Origin: UBA1672 sp964015995 | Lineage (GTDB): Bacteria > Pseudomonadota > Alphaproteobacteria > Micavibrionales > Micavibrionaceae | Length of the DNA: 16,195 bases | Assembly: GCA_964015995.1 (NCBI GenBank) | Contig: CAXHFH010000047.1 | Coordinates: 1 to 16,195 of the forward strand | Direction of reading: 5' to 3' | Shown here: positions 1-7,548 of the stretch, piece after piece | How positions within the stretch are numbered: position 1 is the stretch's first letter | Layout of the letters: each line of letters opens with the position of its first letter | Notes under the pieces: model-generated | Told to the model about the DNA's origin: nothing | The model's input: the letters and a program-made list of their open reading frames with translations, nothing else | The model's database searches: none | Program-made: the position numbers and the translations under genes

Positions 1-299
1 AAATTATGCTCTTCTACCATGCGCGCGAACTGCGCATTTTCAGATAAAAACCCATAGCCCGGGTGAATCGCACTGGCTCCGGTTAACGCAGCAGCAGTTA
101 AGATAGAAGGAATATTCAGATAGCTATCCTTACCCGCAGGTGGCCCAATACACACAGATTCATCGGCCAAACGAACAGGCATAGAGCTTGCATCTGCCGT
201 TGAATGCACAACAACGGTTTCAATACCCATCTCACGACATGCGCGAATAATACGAAGGGCAATTTCACCGCGATTGGCTATCAGAACTTTTTTGAACAT
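1..299 (-). CDS. accC: Biotin carboxylase subunit of acetyl-CoA carboxylase, N-terminal 99 residues (partial)
   Basis: AccC carries out the ATP- and bicarbonate-dependent carboxylation of biotin on AccB, the first half-reaction of malonyl-CoA synthesis in the cytoplasm. My reading of the minus strand from the ATG at 299-297 gives a protein opening MFKKVLIANRGEIALRIIRA, with HPGYGFLSEN at residues 79-88. Both are hallmarks of the biotin carboxylase N-terminal (Rossmann-like) domain. The ATP-grasp and C-terminal domains lie beyond the left edge of the window, so this is a truncation by the window and not a broken gene. The start has an AGG Shine-Dalgarno core about 7 nt upstream. It follows accB by 18 nt, the usual accB-accC operon arrangement, so translation of the two subunits is probably coordinated. 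Confidence 0.97.
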   Translation of the reverse strand, partial: MFKKVLIANRGEIALRIIRACREMGIETVVVHSTADASSMPVRLADESVCIGPPAGKDSYLNIPSILTAAALTGASAIHPGYGFLSENAQFARMVEEHN

Positions 300-317
300 G
301 GATACCTAACAAAAATG

Positions 318-770
318 TTATTCAATGACCAACAAAACATCGCCAAATTCAACAGGCTCGCCGTTCTCTACAAGAACTTGCGTAACCGTTCCCGATGTTT
401 CGGCCTTAATTGGGTTCATAACCTTCATGGCTTCGATGATAAGTAGCGTATCACCTGCGCTCACGCTCATACCTTTAGAGATAAAAGGCGGCTCACCGGG
501 CTCGGACTGCAAATACGCAGTTCCCACCATTGGTGACTTCACAGAGCCGGGATGCGCGGACGCAACGGCAGCCGGCGCCTCAAGGCTTGCTTGCTGAGGC
601 ACTGCAGGGTCAGACGACATGTTCACAGCAGGCATACCACCACCAGCAATAACTGTGCTGCCTTTGCTTACCCGGATCACTTTATCGCCATCGGCGACCT
701 CAACCTCTGTGAGACCTGTTTCATTTAAAAGATCAGCTAGTTCTCTGATCGCATCGGAATCAATTTTCAT
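318..770 (-). CDS. accB: Biotin carboxyl carrier protein of acetyl-CoA carboxylase
   Basis: AccB carries the covalently bound biotin that shuttles CO2 from biotin carboxylase to the carboxyltransferase. The 150-residue product has the usual family length. It has a helical N-terminal segment (1-35), a Pro/Ala-rich flexible linker (about 45-77) and a C-terminal biotinyl/lipoyl domain (about 78-150). The biotinylation motif IIEAMKVMNPI places the modified lysine at Lys116. The ATG at 770-768 has only a weak ribosome binding site. It sits 93 nt downstream of aroQ and 18 nt before accC. The aroQ-accB-accC order is common in Proteobacteria and supports the assignment. A TTGACA element in the gap upstream may give accBC expression independent of the upstream genes. 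Confidence 0.98.
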   Translation of the reverse strand: MKIDSDAIRELADLLNETGLTEVEVADGDKVIRVSKGSTVIAGGGMPAVNMSSDPAVPQQASLEAPAAVASAHPGSVKSPMVGTAYLQSEPGEPPFISKGMSVSAGDTLLIIEAMKVMNPIKAETSGTVTQVLVENGEPVEFGDVLLVIE

Positions 771-817
771 CGATAAATCTTATTGTTGTTGTTTTACAAT
801 GTTGTTAGCCAGACACC

Positions 818-846
818 TGAATACAAAAGTTATGATCGAATGTCAA
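818..846 (-). promoter_or_regulatory. Candidate sigma70-type promoter for accB-accC
   Basis: On the minus strand a perfect -35 hexamer TTGACA (846-841) is followed after 17 nt by TATTCA (823-818), a poor -10 with three of six consensus bases. It lies in the 93-nt aroQ-accB gap, so the transcript would start near 811 and have a leader of about 40 nt. The perfect -35 and spacing are seen; promoter activity is inferred and the -10 is weak. Confidence 0.35.
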
Positions 847-863
847 AGCTTTGAGATAATTTA

Positions 864-1295
864 CTATAAAACTTCACTGAGTTTTTTTAAGGCTTGCGCA
901 TAACCATCAGCACCCTGCCCAGAAATCACCTCTGTTGCAAGCGTTTCAATATATGAAAAATGGCGAAAACCCTCACGTTTTTTAGGGTCGGATAAATGCA
1001 CCTCGATAATCGGGCAGGCTAATAATTTCAACGCATCATGAATGGCCACTGATGTATGAGTATACGCAGCCGCATTAATAATAACACCATCAGCTTGATC
1101 CATTGATTCTTGTATCCACTCAACAAGCTGCCCTTCATGGTTGGATTGTTTGAAATCAACAGACAAACTCAATTTTTTAGCATTTTCTTGGCAGAGCGTT
1201 TCGATATCGGATAATGTTTGATGCCCATATATTTCAGGCTCTCTGCGCCCCAGCATGTTTAGATTCGGGCCGTTAAGGATCAATATTGATTTCAT
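864..1295 (-). CDS. aroQ: Type II 3-dehydroquinate dehydratase
   Basis: AroQ catalyses dehydration of 3-dehydroquinate to 3-dehydroshikimate in the cytoplasmic shikimate pathway. The 143-residue length is typical of the small dodecameric type II enzymes. The N-terminus ILNGPNLNMLGRREPEIYG is diagnostic: Tyr23 is the expected catalytic base and Arg18 lies on the mobile lid. Further signature stretches are IINAAAYTHTS (Asn74, His80) and IEVHLSD (His100), followed by Arg111 in FRHFSY. All the residues I expect for activity are present. It lies between a DsbA-family gene (38 nt upstream) and accB (93 nt downstream) on the same strand. Its Shine-Dalgarno is weak (AGAG about 10 nt before ATG), so expression may lean on the upstream genes' transcript. 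Confidence 0.97.
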   Translation of the reverse strand: MKSILILNGPNLNMLGRREPEIYGHQTLSDIETLCQENAKKLSLSVDFKQSNHEGQLVEWIQESMDQADGVIINAAAYTHTSVAIHDALKLLACPIIEVHLSDPKKREGFRHFSYIETLATEVISGQGADGYAQALKKLSEVL

Positions 1296-1309
1296 GACTT
1301 ACAACCATC

Positions 1310-1323
1310 TCTTGAGATCAAGA
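1310..1323. repeat. Short perfect dyad between dsbA-family gene and aroQ
   Basis: TCTTGA-GA-TCAAGA is a perfect 6+6 inverted repeat with a 2-nt centre, in the 38-nt gap just upstream of aroQ. The centre is too short for an RNA hairpin loop, so if it matters it would be as a DNA site. No promoter is obvious around it, and chance occurrence cannot be excluded. Confidence 0.25.
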
Positions 1324-1333
1324 CTTAACAAGC

Positions 1334-1942
1334 TTACCTTGCCTTATCAAATTGCTCGAGAAGCCCCTCTACCGTTGGACCACTGGCTTTTGGACGATAA
1401 AACTTTTTTCCAATAATTAAAGTTGGTGTGCCGCGAATACCCCAATCCTTGAAAAATTTGAAGTTAGTATCTGCCCACGCCTGTATATCCGATCTGGATA
1501 AATCACGGCTGAGCTTCTTTGTGTCGAGACCAATTTCTGATGCTATTTCAAATAATTCTTCACGACTAGTAACAGGCCAATTCTCGTATATAGCATCATG
1601 CATTTCGATAAATTTACCTTGCTCTCCGGCCGCATAGGGCGCAGAGACAAGTTCCTTACCCCAATCACCGTCTGCCCAAGACACTGTTCTGGAAATGTAA
1701 CGAACCCGTCCGTCACGCTCCATAGCTTCCTTAAGAACAGGATGAAGCGTTCGGCAATGCTCACAATTATAATTATTGAAATCCAGAATAGTTACATCAG
1801 CGTTCGGCGACGTCATTGTGTACTTACCGGGCACATCGTAAATAAGCGCCAGCTGTTCATTGACATTTTTAGTATGCACATAAAACAGGTATGACAACGC
1901 CGAGACCAAAAGGACCAGAAGTATGATATTCGTCCGTTTCAT
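1334..1942 (-). CDS. Membrane-anchored DsbA-family thiol:disulfide oxidoreductase (CEHC active site)
   Basis: The product (202 residues) has an N-terminal hydrophobic helix (about 6-22) with no clear signal-peptidase site. It is probably a periplasmic thioredoxin-fold domain tethered to the inner membrane. The fold is shown by FNNYNCEHCRTL (redox pair Cys60/Cys63) and by GIRGTPTLIIG, which carries the cis-proline Pro173 facing the active site. The region between them (about 85-160) is the helical insertion typical of DsbA-like proteins. CxxC with Glu-His between the cysteines differs from the CGYC of the neighbouring paralogue. It follows that gene by 36 nt and has a good Shine-Dalgarno (AAGGAA). 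Whether it oxidises, isomerises or reduces substrates cannot be told from sequence alone. Confidence 0.88.
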   Translation of the reverse strand: MKRTNIILLVLLVSALSYLFYVHTKNVNEQLALIYDVPGKYTMTSPNADVTILDFNNYNCEHCRTLHPVLKEAMERDGRVRYISRTVSWADGDWGKELVSAPYAAGEQGKFIEMHDAIYENWPVTSREELFEIASEIGLDTKKLSRDLSRSDIQAWADTNFKFFKDWGIRGTPTLIIGKKFYRPKASGPTVEGLLEQFDKAR

Positions 1943-1978
1943 CTAATATATCGTTCCTTAAAGCTTGCCGTGATGTAT

Positions 1979-2752
1979 TTAGTTTTTGGCGTTCGCTGCG
2001 CGCGCTTCTTTAATTGCATTGCGCATTGCATCCATACCGATATAACCAGGATAGACCTTATCACCGATAACAAAGCCAGGCGTACCACGAACACCGAGTG
2101 CCTGTGCCATATTTTTAGACTTCGTGATAAATGTTTGAATATCAGGACTCTCAACGTCCACTTTCAGTTTCTCCATATCTAAACCAACATCCGAAGCAAC
2201 CTTGTAAAATGCTTCATCACTTTGGCTACCGCGATAATCCATCAAGGCACGGTGCGTCTCAAAATACTTACCTTGTTTATGTGCAGCCAGAGAGATATTA
2301 GACATTTTCGCAGATGACGGGCTCAAAATCGGCATATCCATAAAGACTACGCGCACATTTTTATCCTCTGCAATGATTTTTTGAACATCTTCAAACGCTT
2401 TTTTACAGTAACCGCAATTGTAATCAAAAAACTCAACAACTGTAACATCACCCTCAGGATTCCCTGCCATTGGAATATCATCTTGCGCGAAGAACGACTG
2501 GTATTCCTTCAAATTTTCTTGCGCGCTTTGCATAACTTTGCGCTCTTGATCTTCCTGATATTTCCGAACTGATTCCAAAATGAGTTCAGGATTATTCGTA
2601 ATATATTCCTTGAATAAGACTTCCATCTCTTTTTTCTGATCCGCTGTAAAACTCTCAGCCGCTTGCGCAGACTGTGTACTTGCGCTCATCGCAACGGCAC
2701 ATACGCCCGCAGTTAAAGCCAAAAATTTCATTTTCTTAAGTGAGATATTCAA
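1979..2752 (-). CDS. Secreted DsbA-family protein, ScsC/Com1-like (CGYC active site)
   Basis: This is a periplasmic thiol:disulfide oxidoreductase of 257 residues. A signal peptide covers residues 1-31, with a likely cleavage after SAQA. Residues 35-70 (TADQKKEMEVLFKEYITNNP onward) resemble the helical N-terminal oligomerisation region of ScsC/Com1-type proteins. The thioredoxin fold follows, with FFDYNCGYCKKAF (Cys113/Cys116) and cis-Pro225 in GVRGTPGFVIG. I chose the TTG start at 2752-2750 because AAGGAG lies 7 nt upstream of it. The ATG seven codons downstream (2731-2729) keeps a shorter signal peptide but has no such site. It lies between an M48 peptidase and a second DsbA-family gene, suggesting an envelope protein-folding role. 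If it trimerises like ScsC it could be an isomerase rather than a simple oxidase. Confidence 0.9.
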   Translation of the reverse strand: MNISLKKMKFLALTAGVCAVAMSASTQSAQAAESFTADQKKEMEVLFKEYITNNPELILESVRKYQEDQERKVMQSAQENLKEYQSFFAQDDIPMAGNPEGDVTVVEFFDYNCGYCKKAFEDVQKIIAEDKNVRVVFMDMPILSPSSAKMSNISLAAHKQGKYFETHRALMDYRGSQSDEAFYKVASDVGLDMEKLKVDVESPDIQTFITKSKNMAQALGVRGTPGFVIGDKVYPGYIGMDAMRNAIKEARAANAKN

Positions 2753-2811
2753 GTTCCTACTCCTTGCTTAGATCAATTGTTATTACAATATTCGTTACTA
2801 TTCGAAAAAAG

Positions 2812-4179
2812 TCACCCATTTTTAACGGTTTTTATAAAAGAAAGTATATCTTTCGCCTGAATCCAAATAGCAGAACCCTCAGACTCAACGGCTAGCACAG
2901 CCTCCACATGTTGCGTAGCATAAGCAAAATGTCTTTGTAAAACAGCTTCTTCAGCCAAATGGATCTTTGCCTTGCTATCTTGTCCTAATCGACCATACGC
3001 CGTTGCCAAAAGCCTATGGATTCGAGATGAACGAGGTTCATCCCTGAGTGCGCGCTCCAAATGTTCAACTGCCTCAGTGAGTATTTTCCGATTATTCTGT
3101 GAAGTCGACTCGATCAAGGCATGCGCTAGGGCAATACGCAAAAGCGGCTCCTCCGGCAGCAAACTTGATGCACGTCTGTAATAAGGCAGCGCTTCTTTTA
3201 CTCTACCAAAATCTACGAGCATCTGGCCTTTTAACTCTAAAAAATATGGATTATCAGGCTCCTCTACGAGCAACAAATCAACCTGCTTTAAGGCGCTATC
3301 AACTTGGTTATTACGATACGCGGCAATAGTGCGCGCATATTGCGCAGGGATTGATTGATCCTGATCATTATAAACCCATGGAATTTGACCAGGGTTGATA
3401 AACCCAATGAGCTTCGCCTTCATGCGTGCATGTTGATCCATCCATTTTTGCGGATAAGGTGCATTTTTGTAAGCGGAATCATCTATACGGCGTTGCAAGG
3501 CCTCTATTCGGTTATCCACGAGTGGGTGCGTGCGCACATATTCACTTTGTTGATTTTCAGGCATGTATATTTCGGCCTTCAGCTTATCCATGAAACTTGA
3601 TAACCCCTGCGGATTAATTTTTGCCTTTTCTAAAAAGCTTAAAGCCGCCTGATCCGCGCTCGATTCTTGTACGCGGCTATGTGCCAAAAACTTACGTTGT
3701 GCAAGAGCACTCCCCCCCAAAGAGATGGCAGGCACCGCACCGGCATCGCCACTGACGATGGCTGCTCCAACGCCTAATATTGTTCCAATAATACTTTCAT
3801 ACGATGCGCGCTCCATGGCATCGCGAGTCTGGATGAGATGGCCGCCCGCAATATGCCCTGTTTCATGTGCCAGAACACCGATTAATTCGCCCGGGTTTTC
3901 GGTTTTACTGATGAGGCCGGTATATATAAAGATATTCGGGCCACCTGCCACAAAGGCGTTCAACACATCGCTCTGCACCAAAATAATATTAACGCTGCTT
4001 GGATTCAGGCCAGCGGCTTCAAATACTGGTGCACCCCATTCTTTTAAAATAGTTTCAATCTCAGTATCTCTAATCAAGCTGGGCGCTTTTTGCTGTGCAT
4101 ACGCGGCGGCGGGCAACATAATCAAACAGAGGATCAGGCCAACAAAAACTATTTTTAATCTGTCTTTAAAACATTGCAT
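2812..4179 (-). CDS. Secreted M48-family metallopeptidase with C-terminal TPRs (BepA/YfgC-like)
   Basis: The 455-residue product begins with a signal peptide (1-29, cleavage near AYA^QQ), so it acts in the periplasm. The peptidase domain carries the zinc motif HETGH (His105, Glu106, His109). A likely third ligand, Glu172, lies in SRVQESSADQAAL, and a family-typical THPL motif sits around residues 217-220. Residues about 277-430 are helical TPR repeats, as in BepA/YfgC, which degrades or assists assembly of outer-membrane proteins such as LptD. All catalytic residues are present. It is first in a six-gene minus-strand run ending in accC, 59 nt from the ScsC-like gene, consistent with envelope quality control. 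The ATG lies only 17 bp from a divergent gene and has no strong Shine-Dalgarno. Confidence 0.93.
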   Translation of the reverse strand: MQCFKDRLKIVFVGLILCLIMLPAAAYAQQKAPSLIRDTEIETILKEWGAPVFEAAGLNPSSVNIILVQSDVLNAFVAGGPNIFIYTGLISKTENPGELIGVLAHETGHIAGGHLIQTRDAMERASYESIIGTILGVGAAIVSGDAGAVPAISLGGSALAQRKFLAHSRVQESSADQAALSFLEKAKINPQGLSSFMDKLKAEIYMPENQQSEYVRTHPLVDNRIEALQRRIDDSAYKNAPYPQKWMDQHARMKAKLIGFINPGQIPWVYNDQDQSIPAQYARTIAAYRNNQVDSALKQVDLLLVEEPDNPYFLELKGQMLVDFGRVKEALPYYRRASSLLPEEPLLRIALAHALIESTSQNNRKILTEAVEHLERALRDEPRSSRIHRLLATAYGRLGQDSKAKIHLAEEAVLQRHFAYATQHVEAVLAVESEGSAIWIQAKDILSFIKTVKNG

Positions 4180-4196
4180 GTCATAAACTCATTCGT

Positions 4197-4544
4197 ATGG
4201 ATGACCTGATTTATTACTGGATAGATATTATTTGGATACCGATTTTATTTTTTGGTGTCCACAAAAAGCATCGTTGGTGGGCGTTGGGCTTCGTCATTAG
4301 CACTATGATTCTTATTCGTCTCCAATCCGAAATCATGACTCATATTGGCTACGAATTCGGTATTATCGGTTATATGACGATAAATGTCCACACGCGCTTA
4401 CTCGCAGTTTCAAGCTTCTTTTATGTTCTGTTTTTACTCATGGCGCATTTCTCATCACAAACAAGGGGGGTTGTTTTTATGGCGGCAAGCCTCTCATTTT
4501 TCTTTATGATCTTTTTGATCGGCTCCATTTTTATGGTCTTGTAG
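4197..4544 (+). CDS. Unknown small integral membrane protein (about four helices)
   Basis: I do not recognise this family. The 115-residue product is very hydrophobic with four probable transmembrane helices at about 6-21, 28-45, 67-84 and 90-113. There is a short basic loop (HKKHR) after the first and an amphipathic stretch near 47-60. There is no signal peptide, Cys pair or known catalytic motif. It is probably a real gene because of its helix pattern, its 13-nt spacing to rlmE, and the good ribosome binding site for rlmE in that gap, which together imply an operon. The start ATG lies 17 bp from the divergent peptidase start and lacks a visible Shine-Dalgarno, so a leaderless or near-leaderless message is possible. 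Function is unknown. Confidence 0.75.
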   Translation: MDDLIYYWIDIIWIPILFFGVHKKHRWWALGFVISTMILIRLQSEIMTHIGYEFGIIGYMTINVHTRLLAVSSFFYVLFLLMAHFSSQTRGVVFMAASLSFFFMIFLIGSIFMVL

Positions 4545-4557
4545 GAAAGGATCACTC

Positions 4558-5229
4558 ATGTCACGCAATAAACCAAAAACAAAAGTTAAAACCGCTAAAG
4601 GTCGTAAAAATTCATCGACGCGCTGGCTAAACAGGCAGTTGAATGATCCCTATATCGCTGAAGCCGAAAAATACGGTTACCGCGGTCGAGCGGCGTTCAA
4701 GCTTAAGGAAATTGACGAAAAACTCAAATGCCTAAAACCGGGCGCAACAATCATTGACCTTGGCGCCGCGCCGGGTGGTTGGTGTCAAATCGCAACAGAA
4801 AAAGGATGCAAAGTGATCGCCATTGATCTGCTGCCAATGGATGAAATGGCCGACGTTGTGACATTTGAGATGGATTTTATGGATGATGATGCGCCGGATG
4901 TATTGAAGGAAGAATTACAAAAAACATCTGCTGACGGGCTTGCTGACATTGTCATGAGTGATATGGCGCCCAACACAACAGGCCATAAACAAACCGACCA
5001 CATACGCATCATGGCTGTCGTGGAGGCGGCTTATTATTTCGCCTGCGAAGTGCTGAAAGATGATGGTGTTTTCATTGCCAAGGTTTTTCAAGGTGGTGCG
5101 CAGAGTGATTTATTGAAAGAAATGAAAAAAACATTCAAAACCGTTAAGCACGTTAAACCTCCCGCTAGCCGAAAAGAAAGTGCAGAACAATATTTGGTTG
5201 CCACAGGGTTTAAGGGAAAAGAGGCTTAA
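4558..5229 (+). CDS. rlmE: 23S rRNA (uridine-2552) 2'-O-methyltransferase
   Basis: RlmE (RrmJ/FtsJ) methylates the ribose of U2552 in the A loop of 23S rRNA during late 50S assembly, using S-adenosylmethionine. The 223-residue product has a basic N-terminal extension (1-28). It then carries the family's K-D-K-E catalytic set: Lys48 in RAAFKLKEID, Asp135 in SDMAPN, Lys175 in FIAKVF and Glu210 in AEQYLVATG. The SAM-binding loop is DLGAAPGGW (67-75). An AAGGA ribosome binding site precedes the ATG. It is the second gene after a small membrane protein (13 nt apart) and is followed by a terminator hairpin, so the pair probably forms a two-gene unit. The assignment is firm because all four catalytic residues are in their expected contexts. 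Confidence 0.96.
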   Translation: MSRNKPKTKVKTAKGRKNSSTRWLNRQLNDPYIAEAEKYGYRGRAAFKLKEIDEKLKCLKPGATIIDLGAAPGGWCQIATEKGCKVIAIDLLPMDEMADVVTFEMDFMDDDAPDVLKEELQKTSADGLADIVMSDMAPNTTGHKQTDHIRIMAVVEAAYYFACEVLKDDGVFIAKVFQGGAQSDLLKEMKKTFKTVKHVKPPASRKESAEQYLVATGFKGKEA

Positions 5230-5244
5230 CAGTGCATCAGGCAC

Positions 5245-5287
5245 AAAAACGGGCCCGATTTGAAAAAAATATGGCCCGATTTTTTTG
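5245..5287. terminator. Rho-independent terminator between convergent rlmE and unknown gene
   Basis: CGGGCC (5250-5255) pairs with GGCCCG (5273-5278) across a 17-nt A-rich loop and is followed by seven T residues (5280-5286). Flanking A and T runs can extend the stem past an A-A mismatch. On the minus strand the same hairpin is followed by five T residues, so it may stop transcription from both converging genes. Two direct copies of GGCCCGATTT are also present here, part of the same structure. Confidence 0.75.
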
Positions 5288-5305
5288 AACGATTTAAGTG
5301 CTGAT

Positions 5306-5872
5306 TTATGCCATTTGCAAATCAGGCTCAGGATTAAGAGCACGCGTTTTAATTTTAAACGGATTATCTATATCTTTTAGCGCATGCAAACCTGCCTTAA
5401 ATGCATCTTCATCGCGCGCGGTTAAACGAACACCAACACGAATAATATCAAAATCCTCGATCTTGGATTTGCGCTTAATATTATAGCGCATATTTTCTTC
5501 ACCGCGCAGAACACTATGAAATGGCTCTACGGTTACATAACCATTCATGCGCTTTTCTATATCTTCTTTAAATTTCTTAAATCGTGTGTTCTCAGATAGA
5601 GCATCATCTAACGTCTTAATTCTATCGCTCATGGCCAAATCTGGAGCATTGCGACAATCAATGGTCGTATCCTCCCATGAATAATAGCGCTCAGCCCCAT
5701 AATTTTGACTGATGCCGTGTTCTGTTTGCCCGTTAAACGCAATGAATGTGTGTGTTCTTACTTTACCTACTCTTTCAAGATTACTCAGAAGATTACCTTG
5801 AGCCATGGCCAAGAGCGTTTGATCGCCCATAATTTTTGCATACATTGATGCAATACCTTTGCTTGGTATCAT
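5306..5872 (-). CDS. Unknown 188-residue cytoplasmic protein
   Basis: I do not recognise this protein. The 188-residue product has no signal peptide or transmembrane helix, one cysteine (Cys73) and one tryptophan. It is mixed alpha/beta in character. A charged helical stretch (about 80-110) is followed by a predicted strand-helix segment near the C-terminus (IIRVGVRLTARDEDAFKAGL). It has no familiar catalytic motif. It is likely real because it fills the only space between rlmE and the guaB promoter. An AGGTGGG-like ribosome binding site also lies just before the ATG at 5872, and a terminator beyond its stop can serve it. It is transcribed towards rlmE and divergently from guaB. It could be a lineage-restricted gene. 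Confidence 0.65.
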   Translation of the reverse strand: MIPSKGIASMYAKIMGDQTLLAMAQGNLLSNLERVGKVRTHTFIAFNGQTEHGISQNYGAERYYSWEDTTIDCRNAPDLAMSDRIKTLDDALSENTRFKKFKEDIEKRMNGYVTVEPFHSVLRGEENMRYNIKRKSKIEDFDIIRVGVRLTARDEDAFKAGLHALKDIDNPFKIKTRALNPEPDLQMA

Positions 5873-5987
5873 TTTTGCCCACCTATACCTAATTGTTGTG
5901 CTGATTTAATAATATCTTAAGAAGCCTAATAAATCGTTATTTTCCATAACAATTTTATGTAGTTTGCGTCCCTCGTAAATTTCAAAC

Positions 5988-6015
5988 TTTACATCTTCGG
6001 AAAATACGCTATAAC
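5988..6015 (+). promoter_or_regulatory. guaB promoter (TTTACA - 16 nt - TATAAC)
   Basis: The -35 element TTTACA (5988-5993) and -10 element TATAAC (6010-6015) each match five of six sigma70 consensus bases and are 16 nt apart. Transcription would start near 6022 and give a leader of about 40 nt. That leader carries GGAGG (6050-6054) 8 nt before the guaB ATG, and is too short for a known purine riboswitch. Confidence 0.6.
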
Positions 6016-6062
6016 TCACTTGCAAATTTCGCCCGTTTAAAGAACTGCTGGAGGTTTGCGTT

Positions 6063-7547
6063 ATGTCCCGAATTAAAGATCCATCTAAAATCCGTGAAGC
6101 TTTCACCTTCGATGATGTCTTGCTTCTACCCGGAGCATCTGACGTTCAACCCAATCAAGTTGATACATCAACACAACTGACACAAAATATCCGTTTGAAT
6201 ATTCCGATCCTATCGGCCGCCATGGACACTGTCACAGGTGTCGATATGGCCATTGCGATGGCACAAAATGGCGGTATCGGTGTGATGCACCGAAATATGG
6301 AGATTGAAGAACAAGCCGCCATGGTACGTAAAGTCAAAAGATTTGAATCCGCCATGGTTCTTGACCCGATCACAGTGCGCCCCGATGCCAAGCTAGGTGA
6401 TGCGTGGGAATTGATGAGCCGGTATAACATATCAGGCTTTCCGGTGACTGAGGATGACGGCACGCTTGTGGGTATCCTAACCAACCGCGATTTACGGTTT
6501 GCCGATGACGAAGCGCAACCTATCAAAGAATTAATGACCACCAAAGATTTGGTAACAGTGACCGCGGACATTTCCAAAGAAGATGCAAAGAAATTGTTGC
6601 ATAAGCACCGCATTGAAAAACTACTTCTTGTTGACGACGCCAATCGCTGTATCGGTTTGATGACCGTTAAAGACATCGAGAAATCAAAGCTATTCCCTGT
6701 TGCGACAAAAGATCCTGATGATCGCCTGCGTGCTGCCGCTGCAGTAGGTACAGGCGACATTAATGGTGTTCAACGCGCAGCTGCTCTAGCCGCCGCGGGA
6801 TTGGATCTGGTTGTCGTTGATACGGCGCACGGTCATTCAAAAGCTGTCATTGAAACTGTTGCCAATATTCGCAAAGACAATAAAGACCTGCAAATCATGG
6901 CCGGAAACGTTGCCACAGCAGATGCTGCAGACGCACTTATCAATGCTGGGGCGAACGCCATCAAGGTTGGTATCGGCCCGGGCTCTATTTGTACTACGCG
7001 CGTGGTTGCCGGTGTCGGCGTACCACAATTAACCGCCATTATGGATGTAGTGTCCGTATGCGAGAAAAAAGGCGTTCCCGTCATTGCCGATGGCGGCATC
7101 AAATATTCAGGTGATTTCGCAAAAGCCATCGCCGCGGGCGCGCGCGCAGCGATGATGGGTGGTGTATTTGCCGGAACCGACGAAGCCCCCGGTGAAGTGA
7201 TTCTCTATCAGGGTCGCTCTTATAAATCATACCGCGGTATGGGGTCTGTCGGTGCAATGGTGAAAGGATCTGCTGATCGTTACTTCCAAGGTAATGTGAA
7301 CCAATCAAACAAGCTTGTCCCCGAGGGCATTGAAGGGCGTGTCCCTTATAAAGGGCCGATTGGTAACGTTCTTCACCAGATGGTGGGCGGTTTGCGGGCG
7401 TCTATGGGATATACAGGCTGTGCCACAGTCAAGGAAATGCGTGAAAAATCGGAATTTGTCCGTATGACGGGCGCAGGGTTCAAAGAATCCCATGTTCATG
7501 ACGTGACAATCACGCGCGAGGCGCCAAATTATCGAACGGAATCATGA
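6063..7547 (+). CDS. guaB: Inosine-5'-monophosphate dehydrogenase
   Basis: GuaB oxidises IMP to XMP with NAD+, the committed step of GMP synthesis, as a cytoplasmic tetramer. The 494-residue product has the full family layout. A TIM-barrel N-part carries TFDDVLLLPG (15-24). A pair of CBS domains, which sense adenine/guanine nucleotides, occupies about residues 96-210. The catalytic loop is GIGPGSICTTRVV with nucleophile Cys310, followed by the phosphate-binding ADGGIKYSGD (342-351). The mobile flap is near residues 405-409 (ADRYF). All key residues are intact. The start has an excellent GGAGG site 8 nt upstream and a good promoter, so it is probably the first gene of its transcript. A stem-loop (7549-7568) lies immediately after the stop codon. 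Confidence 0.98.
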   Translation: MSRIKDPSKIREAFTFDDVLLLPGASDVQPNQVDTSTQLTQNIRLNIPILSAAMDTVTGVDMAIAMAQNGGIGVMHRNMEIEEQAAMVRKVKRFESAMVLDPITVRPDAKLGDAWELMSRYNISGFPVTEDDGTLVGILTNRDLRFADDEAQPIKELMTTKDLVTVTADISKEDAKKLLHKHRIEKLLLVDDANRCIGLMTVKDIEKSKLFPVATKDPDDRLRAAAAVGTGDINGVQRAAALAAAGLDLVVVDTAHGHSKAVIETVANIRKDNKDLQIMAGNVATADAADALINAGANAIKVGIGPGSICTTRVVAGVGVPQLTAIMDVVSVCEKKGVPVIADGGIKYSGDFAKAIAAGARAAMMGGVFAGTDEAPGEVILYQGRSYKSYRGMGSVGAMVKGSADRYFQGNVNQSNKLVPEGIEGRVPYKGPIGNVLHQMVGGLRASMGYTGCATVKEMREKSEFVRMTGAGFKESHVHDVTITREAPNYRTES

Positions 7548-7548
7548 G

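Noticed and set aside
3725..4186. Plus-strand 153-residue open frame opposite the M48 peptidase
   Set aside because: It is fully antisense to the signal peptide and catalytic domain of a recognised enzyme, with no protein-like motif.
5906..6106. Minus-strand 66-residue open frame over the guaB promoter
   Set aside because: It overlaps the guaB promoter and start and shows no family features; most likely chance.
6155..7129. Antisense open frames in guaB (6155-6760, 6833-7129)
   Set aside because: They lie wholly within the well-conserved guaB frame, have no ribosome binding sites and show low-complexity Ser/Ala composition.
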